From: Micromonospora rubida
Lineage (GTDB): Bacteria; Actinomycetota; Actinomycetes; Mycobacteriales; Micromonosporaceae
DNA length: 64,000 nucleotides
Direction: 5' to 3'
Assembly: GCF_009908295.1 (NCBI RefSeq)
Contig: NZ_JAAALO010000001.1
Span: forward strand, 434,001 to 498,000
Numbering within the stretch: position 1 is the stretch's first letter; each line of letters opens with the position of its first letter. Positions 27,566 through 36,857 of the stretch are shown one piece after another. Under the pieces are notes generated by a model. It did no database searches and had not been told where the DNA came from. It was given only the letters and a program-made list of their open reading frames with translations. Position numbers and translations under genes: made by a program.

Positions 27566-30517
27566 CTACTCGGAACGGTTACGCAGGAAGATGGCGCTGG
27601 CCTGCACCCGGGTGCGGACCTGGAGCTTGTCGAAGATGTGCGAGACGTGCACGCCGATCGTCCGCTCGCTGATGAACAGCCGCTGGCCGATCTCCCTGTT
27701 GGTCAGCCCCTCCGCCACCGCGGCGAGCACCTCGCGCTCCCGGGCGGTGAGCACCGCCAGCTCGTCGCTGGCCGACTCGGCGCCGGCCGGGGACCGGCCC
27801 TCGACCGACGCGCCGTGCTCCTCCAGCTGCACCCGGGCCCGGCCGGCCAGGGTACGGATCTCGGTGCTCAGCGGCACGGCCCCGAGCCCCTGCGCCACCT
27901 CGTACGCCTGGCGCAGCAGCTTGCCGGCGGTCGCCGTGCGGCTGCGCCGGGCCAGCAGCGCCTCGGCCTGCCGCAGCCGCGAGTACGCCGCCGGGTACGG
28001 GTGGTGGCGGCGGTCCCACTCGGCCACCGACCGGGCCCACAGCACCGGGTCGCTGCCGTCGAGCCGGCTGAGCTCGGCGTCGCACAGCGCCAGGAACCCG
28101 TCGACCACGTCCCGCACCGAGCGGACGGCGTGCTCGCTCTTGCGGGCCACCCGCTCGGCCACCTCGCGCAGCCGGCGTACCGCCGTCTGGTCGACCGGAA
28201 CCGTGCGGGACGCGTACGCCTCGGCCTCGGCCCGCAGCCCGTGCCAGACCAGCGCGGCGAGGATGCCCACGTCGTCGGAGCGGCTCTCCGTCAGCCCCCG
28301 CTGCACCGCCTGGCGGGCCAGGTCGTGCCGGCCCTGCCACATCGCCAGGCCGGCGCGGAGGGTGAGTAGCGGGATGACGTGCCGGGCGCCGCCGCCGGCC
28401 AGCACCGTGGCGACGGCCTCCAGGTCCCGGTCGGCGGCCTCGATGTCGCCGTAGCCCACCCAGAGCCGGCAGCGGGCCAGCAGCAGCTCCACCGCGTCCG
28501 CGCCGGACGGGCGGTGCCGCAGGGCCGCCGCGACCACCTTCTCCGCCTCGGCCCACTGCCCGACCCGGAACAGCCCGTTGGTGGCGATGGCCAGCAGCCG
28601 GGTCTCGTACGTGCGGCCCAGCCCCAGCTCGGCGACCCGCTCGGCGCCCCGGCGGGCCACCACGACACCCTCCTCCAGGATGTTCAACGGCCCGGTGAGC
28701 AACTCCGCCAGGTGCAGGTACGCGCACGCCACGTCCTCCGGGCGACCGGCCCGCTCGGCGGTGTCCAGGGCCTCCCGCATGACCGCCAGCCCGGTGTCCG
28801 GGTCCTCCAGGTACGCCTCGCTGAACCCCAGCGCCATGCTGGCCATGACGACCTCGGGGACGGAGCCGTCCACCTCGGCGGCCAGCGCCAGGGCCTCCCG
28901 GGCCCGGTCGCCGGCGTCCGCGTACCGGCCCAGGTGCAGCAGCAGCTCGGCCAGGTGCGCGGCGGCGGTGGCCCGCTCCCGGGAGGTGCAGTCGGCCGCC
29001 GCGAGGGCCCGCCGGTACTCCGCCTCCGCAGGGGCGGACCGGCCGGCGGCTGCCAGGTAGCGGGCCCGCCGGATGTGCAGCGCGCAGGCCGGGGCCCCGC
29101 CGTCGGCGGTGGTGGTGACCAGTTCCTCCAGCAGGGCCAGCGCCCGGGCGTGCTCGCCGCAGTGGTGCGCCGCCTCGGCGGCGTGCCGCAGCAGGTCCGC
29201 GCGGTCGATGTCGAGGCCGCCGTCCGCCGGGGACGCCCCGGTGGTCGCCGCGGACGCCCCGGTGGGCTGGACGCCGGCCAACTGGAGGGCCACCGACCAG
29301 TGCCGGTGGGCCTCGGCGTAGCCGTGCAGCCGCTCGGCCTCCTCGGCTGCGGCCACCGCCGCCGGCAGGGCACGGGCGGGCTCGCCGGCCAGCCGCCAGT
29401 GGTGTGCCAGCCGGGCCTGGTGCAGCTCCGCCGGGGCCGACGTCAGCGCCTCCGCGTACCGGCGGTGCAGGGCCGACCGCTCGGCGGGCAGCAGCTCGTG
29501 GGCGAGGACCTCGGCGACGAGCCGGTGCCGCAGCCGGTACCCGTCGTCGTCGCCGACCAGCAGCCGGTGCGCCACCGCCGCCCGGACCGCGTCGATCAGC
29601 TCCTGCTCCGGCAGCCGGGTCACCTCGGCCAGCAGCCAGTGCGCCACCGGCTCCACCCCGGCGGCCACCGCGTGCACCACCGCGTGCGCGGGCTCGGGCA
29701 GGGCGTCCACCCGGGCCAGGAACACCTCCCGCACCGTGTCCGACAGCCCGTCCCGGCCGTCGCGCAGGTCCCGCGCCAACTCCTCCACCACGAACGGGTT
29801 ACCGCCGCTGCGCTGCCACACCGACTCCGCCGCCTCCACCCCCAGCGGCCCGCCCACGATCTCCGCCGCCAACCGCTCGGTGTCCGCCCGGTCCAGCGGA
29901 GCCAGGTCGAGCACCCGCACCGACCGCAGCCGACGCAACTCGGTCAGCACCCGACGCAACGGATGCGCGCCCTGCAACGACTCGGCCCGCACCGCCCCCA
30001 GCACCGACAGCTGCAGGTCGCCCAGGCCGGCGAGCAGGTAGAGCAGCAACTGCCGGGTGCTCCGGTCGACCCACTGCAGATCGTCGAGCACCAGCACCAG
30101 CGGCCGGCCCTGGGCCACCAGGTGCAGCCCCCGGGAGACCCGCTCCAACAGGGCACCCGCGCCGTCCGGGCCACCGGTCTCCTCGGCGAACATCTGCAAC
30201 AGCCCGCGCACCGCCGACGAGGTGCGGGGGTGCGAGGCGGTCAGATCCGCGTCGAACCGGCGCAACGCCTGCAACAGGGGGTGCAACGGGGAGGCGTCCC
30301 CGATGTCGAGGCACGCCCCGGTGAGCACCAGCGCGTCGGCCGCGCGCAGTTGGTCGCCCACCTCACGCAGCAGCCGGGTCTTGCCCACCCCGCTCTCGCC
30401 CGTGAGGAAGACCGCCGCCGTCTGTCCCGGCCCGACATCGTCGAGCAGCGCGGACCGCAGTGTCGCCACCTGGCCGGCACGGCCGACGAGCGGTGCGGCG
30501 TCCACATCGCTGGCCAT
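27566..30517 (-). CDS. large LuxR-family (LAL-type) ATPase regulator
   Basis: A 983-residue STAND-type transcriptional activator. The N-terminal AAA/NACHT-like ATPase has Walker A GESGVGKTRL near residue 40 and Walker B LVLVLDDLQWVD. A long helical TPR-like region (about 400-900) follows. The C-terminal LuxR helix-turn-helix is LTAREREVLAAVAEGLTNRE, then IGQRLFISERTIGVHVSHIF. Proteins of this class integrate an unknown ligand with ATP to activate target promoters. The start at 30517 (MASDVDAAPLVGR) is preferred; an open extension to 30685 runs into the divergent promoter region. It is divergent from the cyclase-AAA gene, with 188 bp between. Confidence 0.9.
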   Translation of the reverse strand: MASDVDAAPLVGRAGQVATLRSALLDDVGPGQTAAVFLTGESGVGKTRLLREVGDQLRAADALVLTGACLDIGDASPLHPLLQALRRFDADLTASHPRTSSAVRGLLQMFAEETGGPDGAGALLERVSRGLHLVAQGRPLVLVLDDLQWVDRSTRQLLLYLLAGLGDLQLSVLGAVRAESLQGAHPLRRVLTELRRLRSVRVLDLAPLDRADTERLAAEIVGGPLGVEAAESVWQRSGGNPFVVEELARDLRDGRDGLSDTVREVFLARVDALPEPAHAVVHAVAAGVEPVAHWLLAEVTRLPEQELIDAVRAAVAHRLLVGDDDGYRLRHRLVAEVLAHELLPAERSALHRRYAEALTSAPAELHQARLAHHWRLAGEPARALPAAVAAAEEAERLHGYAEAHRHWSVALQLAGVQPTGASAATTGASPADGGLDIDRADLLRHAAEAAHHCGEHARALALLEELVTTTADGGAPACALHIRRARYLAAAGRSAPAEAEYRRALAAADCTSRERATAAAHLAELLLHLGRYADAGDRAREALALAAEVDGSVPEVVMASMALGFSEAYLEDPDTGLAVMREALDTAERAGRPEDVACAYLHLAELLTGPLNILEEGVVVARRGAERVAELGLGRTYETRLLAIATNGLFRVGQWAEAEKVVAAALRHRPSGADAVELLLARCRLWVGYGDIEAADRDLEAVATVLAGGGARHVIPLLTLRAGLAMWQGRHDLARQAVQRGLTESRSDDVGILAALVWHGLRAEAEAYASRTVPVDQTAVRRLREVAERVARKSEHAVRSVRDVVDGFLALCDAELSRLDGSDPVLWARSVAEWDRRHHPYPAAYSRLRQAEALLARRSRTATAGKLLRQAYEVAQGLGAVPLSTEIRTLAGRARVQLEEHGASVEGRSPAGAESASDELAVLTAREREVLAAVAEGLTNREIGQRLFISERTIGVHVSHIFDKLQVRTRVQASAIFLRNRSE

Positions 30518-30705
30518 GGCTCGCAGCCTAGTCACAGGTCCCCGGACCGTTCTACGGGTCTTTACCGCCACTGGTCCGCCTCGCGTCGACATTGCGACTA
30601 AAGGTTGCGGGGGGCCGACATACGTCGTTCTGCCGATCCCCCGACCTGCCGGTGGTGGGAGTCTCCAGAGGTCGTCAGGCACCAAACGGGGGGAAGGACG
30701 GTGCG

Positions 30706-33372
30706 ATGCTTATGTCCACGATCGTCACAGAAGCGCACGTCACGGCACCGGCGGACTGGCCCGTGCCGGAGGAGCGGCGGACGGTCAGCGTGCTCTTCGC
30801 CGACATCGTCGGCTCGACCGCGCTGGTCGACCGGCTCGACCCGGAGGAGGTCCGGGCGCTGCAACGCGCGTACTTCGACACCGTCGCCGGGGTGCTGGCC
30901 CGGTGGGGTGGCGTGGTCGAGAAGTACGTCGGCGACGCCGTGATGGCCCTGTTCGGGGCGCGGGAGTCCGACGGCTTCGACGCGTACCGGGCGGTGCGGG
31001 CCGGGCTGGAGATCCAGCGCGCGCTGGACGGGCGGACGCTGCCCGGCGCGCCAGCCCTGCGTACCCGGGTCGGGGTCGCCACCGGCGAGGCGCTGGTGGA
31101 CGTCGCCGCGTTGCGCGACGGCGCGCACGGCACGGCCAGCGGCGCGGTGATCACCGCCGCCGCCCGCCTCCAGGAGCACGCCCCGCCCGGCGCCGTCGTC
31201 GTCTGCGCGGCCACCCGCCGCGCCACCGCCACCCTGATCGCGCACCGCGCGCTCCCCCCGCTGACCGTCGCCGGCAAGCCACTGCCGATGGACGTCTCGA
31301 TCGCCGCCGGCGTGGCCCGCCCCGAGCCGGCCGGCCACCACGGCCGGCTGGTCGGCCGCCGCCGCCACCTGGCGCACGCGCGGGACCAGGTGCTAAGGGC
31401 GGTACGCGAGAACAGCCCCCGCTGGGTGTCGCTGGTCGGCCCGGCCGGCAGCGGGCGCAGCCGGATGCTGCACGAACTGCGCCGGGCCGTCGACGCCTCC
31501 GACGGGACGCCGGTGCGCTGGTACGTGGTCGCCTGCCCGCCGTTCCCGGAACGGCCGGTGGAACCCGTGGCCGACCTGCTGCGCGCGTTCGCCGACGTGC
31601 GCGCCGAGGACCCGCCGGCGACCGTCCGCCGACGGCTGCTGGCGGCGACGGACGGCCTGGTGCCGCCGGTGCGGGCGCTGTCCACGGCCGTCGCCCTGGA
31701 GGGGCTGCTGGACGGGTCGTTCCCGGCCGGCGCGGTGGTCTGGCAGCGGCTGCTGCTGTCTCAGGCCGCCGTGCAGCCCCTGGTGGTGGCGGTGGACGAC
31801 CTGGACCGCGCCGCCCCGGCGGTGACCCGGTTCCTGCGCGGCCTGATCGCGGCGGCCGTCGTGCGGCGACTGCCGTTGGCGGTGGTGACCACCCACCGTC
31901 CGGAGTGGGCCGACACCCGGCCGGGGCCGGACGACCGGCGCGACGAGGTGCCACTGCCGCCGCTTTCCCAGGTGGAGACCGGACGGCTGCTGCGTCAACT
32001 GCTCGCCCGGGCCGGTCAGCCGACGGCGCTGGCGACGCGGCTGCTGCCCCTGGTCGGCGGCCTGCCCGGGACCGCCGAGGCGTACGCGCGGCGGATCCCC
32101 GAGGGGGCGGACCCGGCGGCAGCGCTGCCGGACCGGGTGCGCGCGAGCGCCACTGCCAGGCTGGACGCCTGCGACGGCACGGAGCGCGCCGCGACGATGG
32201 TGGTCGCCGCGCTGGGGCCGTCGGCCCCCGCCACGACGGTGGACCAGGCGATCGGCTGGGCGCCGGGGCGGGCCGAGCCGGTCCTGCGCCGGCTCGCCGG
32301 ACGCGGCCTGCTGCGACGCACGGCCCGGGACGGCTACCGCGTCGCCGATCCGGCGCTGCGCCGGGTCGCGCACGACCGGCTGCCCAGGTCGGTACGGACC
32401 GAGATCGCCCGGCGGGTCGACCTGGGAACCCCGGTCGGCCCGCGCCTGGCGACGCTGCCGATCAGCGCCGCCCTGAGGCACCCGACGCTGCCGATCAGCG
32501 CCGCCCTGACTCACCCGGCGGACCTGGCGCGACAGGCCGGCGCGACCCTGGGACACCCGGCGCGATCAACCGATACGACCCTGGGATACCCGACCGGCGC
32601 GCCCCTGCCCCGCCGGGGTGGCGGTGGCCCGCCGATGGGGACTGGGCGGTCGCCGGCCGCCCGGCGGGGCTTGACCGCGCTGGCCGGCCACGCCGTGGCT
32701 GCCCGCCCAACACCCGCCGGTTCGGCCCGGGATATGCCACGCCCCACGCCCACCGGCCCATCCGAGGGCCCACGCCCCACGATCGCCGTTCCGCCCGACA
32801 CGGGGCGGGAACCCTGCGGCTCGCGGTCACCCGTCCTTCCGCACCCGACCACCGCATGTCGGGCGGCCCTGCCACGCCGGCCGGCCGGCCGGCGTGGCAA
32901 ATCCGGCGCGGGCCGGGAGACAGCGGGGCGGCCCGATCCGGGCCCAACGGCGCGGCCTGGCCCGACGGCCGATGGGCGCCGGTCGTCCGCCTACCCGAGC
33001 GGGCAGCGCCGGCATCCGACGGGGCGGTCAGGTCAGTGGGCCCGGTGGACCCGGTGGACCCGACAGGGAGCATCGGCGGAACCGGGGCCGGGCCGGCCGA
33101 CCGGCCGACGCCGGGCGGCACGACGACCGACGCACCGGCAGTCGCGTCGGTGGCACCGGCAGCTCCCGAGCGCACGACGGCCGCCCGGGGCGCAGCCGGC
33201 ACGGCGACGGCGGCGGCTGCCGGGGTGCGCCCCGGCGCGACGGCCCGCCCCCGGACAGGCCGGGCGACGACAGGCCGGGCGACGACCGAGCGGGCGGTGG
33301 CGGTTCGAACGGCGGGCCCGACGGCGGGCCGAGCGGTGGACCGGACCGTGGCGGTCGGGGCGACGGGCCTGA
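30706..33372 (+). CDS. class III cyclase domain fused to AAA-type ATPase
   Basis: An 888-residue predicted signalling protein. Residues 25-190 form a class III nucleotidyl cyclase domain with both metal-binding Asp segments (VLFADIVGSTAL and KYVGDAVMALFGA). Residues 210-570 form an ATPase resembling the LuxR neighbour, but the P-loop reads VGPAGSGRSRM, with Arg in place of the invariant Lys, so nucleotide binding may be lost. From about residue 590 the sequence is Pro/Arg-rich and disordered, with short repeats (TLPISAAL twice). The usual C-terminal TPR half is absent, so the last 300 codons may reflect an old frameshift. ATG at 30706 has a GGGGGGAAGG ribosome site; 30712 is an alternative. 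Confidence 0.75.
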   Translation: MLMSTIVTEAHVTAPADWPVPEERRTVSVLFADIVGSTALVDRLDPEEVRALQRAYFDTVAGVLARWGGVVEKYVGDAVMALFGARESDGFDAYRAVRAGLEIQRALDGRTLPGAPALRTRVGVATGEALVDVAALRDGAHGTASGAVITAAARLQEHAPPGAVVVCAATRRATATLIAHRALPPLTVAGKPLPMDVSIAAGVARPEPAGHHGRLVGRRRHLAHARDQVLRAVRENSPRWVSLVGPAGSGRSRMLHELRRAVDASDGTPVRWYVVACPPFPERPVEPVADLLRAFADVRAEDPPATVRRRLLAATDGLVPPVRALSTAVALEGLLDGSFPAGAVVWQRLLLSQAAVQPLVVAVDDLDRAAPAVTRFLRGLIAAAVVRRLPLAVVTTHRPEWADTRPGPDDRRDEVPLPPLSQVETGRLLRQLLARAGQPTALATRLLPLVGGLPGTAEAYARRIPEGADPAAALPDRVRASATARLDACDGTERAATMVVAALGPSAPATTVDQAIGWAPGRAEPVLRRLAGRGLLRRTARDGYRVADPALRRVAHDRLPRSVRTEIARRVDLGTPVGPRLATLPISAALRHPTLPISAALTHPADLARQAGATLGHPARSTDTTLGYPTGAPLPRRGGGGPPMGTGRSPAARRGLTALAGHAVAARPTPAGSARDMPRPTPTGPSEGPRPTIAVPPDTGREPCGSRSPVLPHPTTACRAALPRRPAGRRGKSGAGRETAGRPDPGPTARPGPTADGRRSSAYPSGQRRHPTGRSGQWARWTRWTRQGASAEPGPGRPTGRRRAARRPTHRQSRRWHRQLPSARRPPGAQPARRRRRLPGCAPARRPAPGQAGRRQAGRRPSGRWRFERRARRRAERWTGPWRSGRRA

Positions 33373-33476
33373 CGGAGGCCGACCGCCCGGCCACCGGGGC
33401 CGGACCCGCCCGGCTGGCCGAGGCCGCCTGACGACCGAGGCCGCCGGGTGGGGCCGGGTCAGCCGGGCGTGCGCCG

Positions 33477-34043
33477 TCAGCGGCCGTCGAGGAAGGCGAG
33501 CACGCGTTCCCAGGTCAGCTCGGCGGCGGCCGGGTCGTGATCAGGGAGGTCCGCGTCGGTGAAGAGGTGACCCGGGCCCGGGTAGCGGTACACCGAGAGG
33601 TCGGCGCCCGCGGCGGTCATCGCCCGCTGCCACGCGTCGACCTCGTCCTGCGGCTCGTGCTCGTCGGGGTCGGCGAGGTGCAGTTGCACCGGCAGGCCCG
33701 GCCGGACCGTCTCCGGCGGGCCGGCGACGCCGTGCCACAGGAGCAGGGCGGCGGCGTCGGGGCGCTCGGCGAGCAGTTCGGCGGCCACCCAGACGCCGAA
33801 CGAGAAGCCGGCCAGGACCGTGTCGGGCGGCAGGTCGGCCACGGCCGCCCGGGCCCGGTCGAGCACGGCCCCCTTGCCGATCTTGTCGAGCAGGGCGAAC
33901 CCCGCCTCGGCGGTGTCGGCGGCGGGCTCCCCGTACAGGTCGGGGGCGACGACCTGGTGCCCGGCCGCGCGGAGCCGGTCGGCGGCGGCGAGCACGGCCG
34001 GGCGCAGGCCGTAGACGGAGTGGAACAACGCGATCTGACTCAT
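33477..34043 (-). CDS. dienelactone hydrolase-family protein
   Basis: A 188-residue alpha/beta hydrolase starting MSQIALFHSVYGLRP. The nucleophile elbow is GFSFGVW, so the nucleophile is Ser rather than the Cys of classical dienelactone hydrolase. The His of the triad is in YPGPGHLF, and an Asp is in HLADPDEHEP. Small proteins of this type act on lactones or esters of unknown identity. It is a single gene, convergent with the cyclase-AAA gene. Confidence 0.85.
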   Translation of the reverse strand: MSQIALFHSVYGLRPAVLAAADRLRAAGHQVVAPDLYGEPAADTAEAGFALLDKIGKGAVLDRARAAVADLPPDTVLAGFSFGVWVAAELLAERPDAAALLLWHGVAGPPETVRPGLPVQLHLADPDEHEPQDEVDAWQRAMTAAGADLSVYRYPGPGHLFTDADLPDHDPAAAELTWERVLAFLDGR

Positions 34044-34220
34044 CCCGCCATCGTGGCGCGGGGGACCGACATCCGTTGACGGCGGACGGAACCCGCCGGC
34101 GCCCGGGAGACCTGTAGTACGGGAAGCCCCACGCCGGGTGTTCCACCAGGTGGACGTGGGGGCGACCCGCCCGGCACGAACACCCGAGGATCCCAGCTCA
34201 TCACACAGAGGAGTCGCACA

Positions 34221-35444
34221 ATGACGTCGAGTCGCCGACTTCCGAGAGGGCCACTGATGACGAGCAGCGGAGTCCACCACAAGACATCCCCGTGCGCCCC
34301 TGCGGCCGTCCCCCGGGTGCCGCCGGCCACCCGCCGGGAGGACCTGGTCACCGTCCTGTTCGGCGCGTGCCTGACGGCCGGGGCGATGTCCGACGGCTGG
34401 GCGCACAGCAACATCGTCGAGACCATCGAGGGGTTCTTCACCCCGTGGCACGGCCTGCTCTACGCGGGTTTCGTCGCCACCGCGGCGTGGACGTTCTGGC
34501 TGGCGTACCAGCGGCGCGACGCGGCACCCCGGTGGTGGCGGGACGCCTTCCCGGCCGGTTACCGGGTCGGGGCGATCGGCGCGGTGGTCTTCCTGCTCGC
34601 CGGCCTGGCCGACATGGCCTGGCACGAGATCCTCGGGGTGGAGGTGGGCCTGGACGCCGAGTTCAGCCCCAGCCACCTGCTGCTGGACGCGTCGGCGGTG
34701 CTGCTGCTGACCAGCCCGCTGCGGTCCTGGTGGGCCAGCGGGGAACGAGGCGGACGATCGGCGACGGGGGTGGCGTCCCTGGCCCTGGGCGTGATGGTGC
34801 CGTCGATCCTGCTCACCTACGCGTCGGCGTTCCTCACCCTGGCGCCGACCCGCGCGATCGGCGCCGTCGGGACGCAGCAGGCGGCGATCCTCGGCGTCGA
34901 CGCGTACCTGATCACCACGCTGGTGCTGGTCGGGCCGTTCCTGCTCGCCCACCGGAGGCGGGCCACCCCGGGGACGGCCGCCGCCCTGGCGGCCGGGGTG
35001 GCGCTGTTCGACCTGGTGATGCACGAGTTTCCGACACCGCAGGCGTGGGCCGCCCTCGGGGCGGTCTGCGGCGCCGGCCTCGCCGACGTGCTGCTGCTCC
35101 GGCTGGACGCGATCCGTGGGCGGGACGCCGCGCTGCGACTGCCGCTCGCCGGCGCCCTGCTCGCCGGGCTGGTGGTCGCCGGGCACCTGGCGGGGCTCGC
35201 GCTGGACGCCGGGATCGGCTGGACGCCGGAGGTGACCACCGGCGTCATCACCCTCGCCGCGCTCCTCGGCGCCTTGCTCGGCGGGCTGGCCGCCCGGCCG
35301 GCACCGGCCCCGGACCCGGCCGACCCAGCCCGAATCCCGCCGCCGGCCGGCCCGGCCCGAATCCCCGCCCCGGCCGGGCCTGCCGGTGCTACCCCGGTGG
35401 TCGCCGACCCCGTCACCCCGGCCCCGGCCGACCCGGTCCGCTGA
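34221..35444 (+). CDS. polytopic membrane protein of unknown function
   Basis: A 407-residue integral membrane protein with about eight to nine hydrophobic segments. Notable conserved-looking polar motifs within or next to helices are SDGWAHSN, TPWHGLLYAGF, DMAWHEILG and FSPSHLLLDAS; the repeated Trp/His/Asp could bind metal or haem. The last 70 residues are Pro/Ala-rich and probably cytosolic. A clear AGAGGAG ribosome site precedes the ATG. I do not recognise a named family; metal handling or quinone chemistry are guesses only. Confidence 0.7.
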   Translation: MTSSRRLPRGPLMTSSGVHHKTSPCAPAAVPRVPPATRREDLVTVLFGACLTAGAMSDGWAHSNIVETIEGFFTPWHGLLYAGFVATAAWTFWLAYQRRDAAPRWWRDAFPAGYRVGAIGAVVFLLAGLADMAWHEILGVEVGLDAEFSPSHLLLDASAVLLLTSPLRSWWASGERGGRSATGVASLALGVMVPSILLTYASAFLTLAPTRAIGAVGTQQAAILGVDAYLITTLVLVGPFLLAHRRRATPGTAAALAAGVALFDLVMHEFPTPQAWAALGAVCGAGLADVLLLRLDAIRGRDAALRLPLAGALLAGLVVAGHLAGLALDAGIGWTPEVTTGVITLAALLGALLGGLAARPAPAPDPADPARIPPPAGPARIPAPAGPAGATPVVADPVTPAPADPVR

Positions 35445-35469
35445 CCGACAGCCGATTCCGTCCCGCCGG

Positions 35470-35542
35470 CCCCGGCCGACCAGGGCCGGGGTCGACCCGG
35501 GCCGCTGACCGGCGTCCGGCCGGGGCGTCGGTCCCCGGCCGG
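35470..35542. terminator. two tandem GC hairpins between convergent genes
   Basis: First hairpin: CCCCGGCC (35470-35477) pairs with GGCCGGGG (35484-35491). Second: CCGGCCGGGG (35516-35525) pairs with CCCCGGCCGG (35533-35542). They lie between the convergent membrane-protein and oxidoreductase genes and probably serve as a bidirectional terminator. Confidence 0.65.
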
Positions 35543-35558
35543 CCCTGGTCCGTCCGGG

Positions 35559-36530
35559 TCAGACGGAGAGCAGCGTCTTGCCGATTGTCTCCCGGTCCTC
35601 GATGGCCCGGTGTGCGTCGGCGGCGCGGTCCAGCGGGAACGTCTGCCCCACCAGCGGCGTCACCCGGCCGGCCGCGACGGCGTCCAGCGCCGCCAGCAGG
35701 TGGTGCCGTCGGGCCTGCGCCGTGAGGGCCCGCAGGTCCCCGATGCCGGTGACCGCCACGCCCCGGTCACGGGCCGACGCGGGGTCCGGCACGGCGAAGC
35801 CACCGGCCGGGGCGCCGTACGCGCACGTCCGGCCGCCGGGCACGACCAGATCGAACGCGGCCCGGCCGTACGCCCCGCCGGCGCCGTCGAGGAGGATGTC
35901 GACGCCGCCGAGGACGGCGCCTACCCGATCGGTCCAGTCCGGGGCCGAGTAGTCCACGATCTCCTCGGCGCCGAGCCGGCGAAGCGCGTCCCGCTTGGTC
36001 GCCCCGCGCGCCGCCCCGACCACCCGGGCGCCCGCGGCGTGTGCCGCCTGGAGCAGCACCGCGCCCGCTCCCCCGGCGGCGGCGGTGACCAGCACCCGAT
36101 CGCCGGCCCGGACGCCGCCGACCAGGTCGAGCACGGCGAACGCGGTGAGCCCGTCGGTCAACAGGGCGGCGGCGTCCCGCAGCGACACCGTCGGGGGCAC
36201 GGCGAAGAGTTCGTCGACCGGCACCAGTGCCCGGTCCAGATAACCGCCCTCCGGCCCGGTCCGCGTGACCACCCGCCGGCCGACCCAGGCGGGATCGACG
36301 CCGGCACCCACCGTGGCGACCGTCCCGGCCACCCCCGAGCCCGGCCGGTACGGGGGCCGGTCCGGGAACCACGCCCCGGCCCGGCCCGCCCGGATCGCCG
36401 TGTCGATCCACAGCACGTTCGCGTAGGCCACGGCGACCACCGCCTCGCCCGGGCCCGGCGACGGGTCCGGCACCTCGGTCAGCGCCAGCACCTCCGGCCC
36501 ACCGAACCGGGTCACCTCGATCACTCTCAT
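35559..36530 (-). CDS. zinc-type alcohol dehydrogenase/quinone oxidoreductase
   Basis: A 323-residue medium-chain dehydrogenase/reductase of the NADPH:quinone reductase group. The N-terminus MRVIEVTRFGGPEVL and the nucleotide-binding VLVTAAAGGAGAVLLQAAHA are typical. No catalytic zinc Cys/His set is visible, so it is a zinc-free quinone-reductase-like enzyme reducing quinones or enones with NADPH. It is divergent from the methyltransferase gene, with an intergenic operator-like palindrome in between. Confidence 0.88.
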   Translation of the reverse strand: MRVIEVTRFGGPEVLALTEVPDPSPGPGEAVVAVAYANVLWIDTAIRAGRAGAWFPDRPPYRPGSGVAGTVATVGAGVDPAWVGRRVVTRTGPEGGYLDRALVPVDELFAVPPTVSLRDAAALLTDGLTAFAVLDLVGGVRAGDRVLVTAAAGGAGAVLLQAAHAAGARVVGAARGATKRDALRRLGAEEIVDYSAPDWTDRVGAVLGGVDILLDGAGGAYGRAAFDLVVPGGRTCAYGAPAGGFAVPDPASARDRGVAVTGIGDLRALTAQARRHHLLAALDAVAAGRVTPLVGQTFPLDRAADAHRAIEDRETIGKTLLSV

Positions 36531-36798
36531 GCCGTACCTCCGTGTGGCTCGCCCTTGCTTGCCACCCAGGCTCGGAGATGAAGCAGCGTTGAGGTCAACC
36601 GGAGGCGGGAGTGATGTGGGTCACGGGTTCTCGGGGTCGAGCGGCCGCTCGCGCAGCAGCGGCGCTGGAGAAATTCGGACTGTCAGCCCGGCGGGATGGG
36701 CGACACGGGGCGACGTCCCGGGCGGGGATGGAACCACCGCCGCCCGGGACGCCCACGCCGGCCTTCCGGCGATCATCGCACTGCCATCATCAGGCAAA

Positions 36799-36813
36799 TG
36801 CAAATAGTTTGCA
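36799..36813. promoter_or_regulatory. TGCAAA-TAG-TTTGCA palindrome, candidate operator
   Basis: Perfect 6-bp arms around TAG, AT-rich in a GC-rich genome, 45 bp before the methyltransferase ATG and in the divergent region with the oxidoreductase. A TAACTA -10-like element follows at about 36840. The regulator is unknown. Confidence 0.45.
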
Positions 36814-36857
36814 ACAAGGTCTGGACTTGCACCGGTGGCGTAACTAGCCTGCTCGGC

